Both the position numbers and the translations under genes were made by a program. 64,000 nt of DNA from Vicinamibacterales bacterium (lineage in GTDB: Bacteria; Acidobacteriota; Vicinamibacteria; Vicinamibacterales; JAKQTR01): contig JALOKU010000004.1 in assembly GCA_025456345.1 (NCBI GenBank), positions 1 to 64,000 of the forward strand. Direction: 5' to 3'. Positions 63,429-64,000 of the stretch are shown here, one piece after another (the stretch's first letter is position 1; the number at the start of each line of letters is the position of its first letter). The notes under the pieces were generated by a model that was given only the letters and a program-made list of their open reading frames with translations, did not search any database and had not been told where the DNA came from.

Positions 63429-64000
63429 GTGAACAGGCGCGTTGTCGTGACGGGCATCGGGTTGGTGTCGGCGCTCGGCGTCGGCACCGAGGCGACCTGG
63501 GAGGGCTTGTGCGCCGGGCGCAACGGCGTCGGGCCCATCACCAAGTTCGACGCCACGGCGTTCGCCGCCCGGATTGCCGCCGAGGTCAAGGGTTTCGATC
63601 CGCTGCAGTACGTGGACAAGAAGGACGTCAAGAAGATGGACACCTTCATCCACTACGCCATCGCGGCCGCGCAGGGCGCCGCGGCGGACTCGGGGCTGGT
63701 GATCGGGCCGGAGAACGCGACGCGCGTCGGCGTCTACCTCGCGTCCGGGATCGGCGGCTTCGGCACCATCGAGCGTGAGCACCAGGCCCTGCTCGAGGGC
63801 GGGCCGCGCAAGATCTCGCCGTTCTTCATCCCGTCGGCCATCATCAACCTCGCCGCCGGGCAGGTGTCGATCCGGCTCGGGGCCAAGGGCCCGAACCTGG
63901 CCACCGTGACGGCTTGTGCGGCGTCGGCGCATGCCGTGGGCGAGGCCTACGAGATCATCAGGCGCGGCGCCGCCGATGCGATGATCGCCGGCGGCTCCGA
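63429..64000 (+). CDS. fabF: 3-oxoacyl-ACP synthase II, 3' end cut by window
   Basis: The first 190 residues of the elongating condensing enzyme FabF (KAS II) are visible. GTG 63429 lies just after GGAGG. The N-terminus RRVVVTGIGLVSALGVGTEATW is typical, and the active-site cysteine is in ATVTACAASAHAVGEA. The two catalytic histidines lie beyond the window. The 91-bp gap after acpP holds nothing else recognisable. Confidence 0.95.
   Translation, partial: MNRRVVVTGIGLVSALGVGTEATWEGLCAGRNGVGPITKFDATAFAARIAAEVKGFDPLQYVDKKDVKKMDTFIHYAIAAAQGAAADSGLVIGPENATRVGVYLASGIGGFGTIEREHQALLEGGPRKISPFFIPSAIINLAAGQVSIRLGAKGPNLATVTACAASAHAVGEAYEIIRRGAADAMIAGGS

Overview
The window is a GC-rich (roughly 70% by eye), densely coded chromosomal segment of a Gram-negative bacterium. 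Lipid A genes (FabZ-LpxA, LpxI), BamA, a Skp-like chaperone, Lol transport and a TonB protein show an outer membrane. The futalosine-type menaquinone genes (mqnA, mqnC, an mqnP-like gene), a FecR-type protein with a Trp/Tyr/Gly-rich middle, and the dnaK-dnaJ-hspR arrangement fit Acidobacteriota, most likely the Vicinamibacteria side. That placement is inferred from gene content, not from a marker-gene tree. I see no rRNA, tRNA, CRISPR array, insertion sequence or prophage, and no gene-free stretch longer than about 300 bases.

Layout. 1-2.3 kb (minus): mobA then argS, cut by the window edge. 2.4-8.9 kb (plus): a sensor/TPR fusion protein, NfeD-type protease, slipin, SPOR protein and lnt. 9.1-10.2 kb: prfB with a programmed +1 frameshift. 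10.3-14.8 kb (minus): a FecR-domain protein coupled to a class A penicillin-binding protein. 15-21.6 kb: dnaK-dnaJ-hspR behind a promoter with a palindromic operator candidate, then a sigma-70 family factor, a DnaC-like ATPase and hemW. 21.7-26 kb: an exported unknown protein, a terminator, a fatty-acid desaturase, then acyl-CoA dehydrogenase, meaB and mce. 26-30.3 kb: mtnP with a coupled PfkB kinase, small membrane proteins, VanZ and a crotonase. 30.3-37.1 kb: ribH, nusB, lysS, a LolC/E-type permease, lolD and clpC. 37.3-43.7 kb: an envelope operon of bamA, skp-like, a fabZ-lpxA fusion, lpxI and a Gfo/Idh dehydrogenase. 43.7-54.4 kb: menaquinone genes in two blocks (UbiD, a cysteine-less MqnE/MqnC-like protein, mqnA and mqnC; then an amidohydrolase, an MqnP-like prenyltransferase, ubiX and menG/ubiE), separated by cupin, DUF4242, DinB and dihydropyrimidinase genes. 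54.4-59.1 kb: a TonB protein, a 31-residue membrane peptide, miaA, hfq, deoB and dgt. 59.1-59.5 kb (minus): a small lipoprotein. 59.7-64 kb: DUF177, rpmF, plsX, fabD, fabG, acpP and fabF (cut by the window end), with no fabH.

Most genes are co-directional, with 1-17 nt overlaps implying translational coupling. The points most worth following are a radical-SAM-like protein that has lost its cluster cysteines but sits inside the futalosine operon, a FabZ-LpxA fusion without lpxD, start codons placed 6-7 nt after a -10-like hexamer (possible leaderless mRNAs), a palindrome over the dnaK -10 element next to an hspR gene, and two purine-rich repeat elements able to fold into hairpins.
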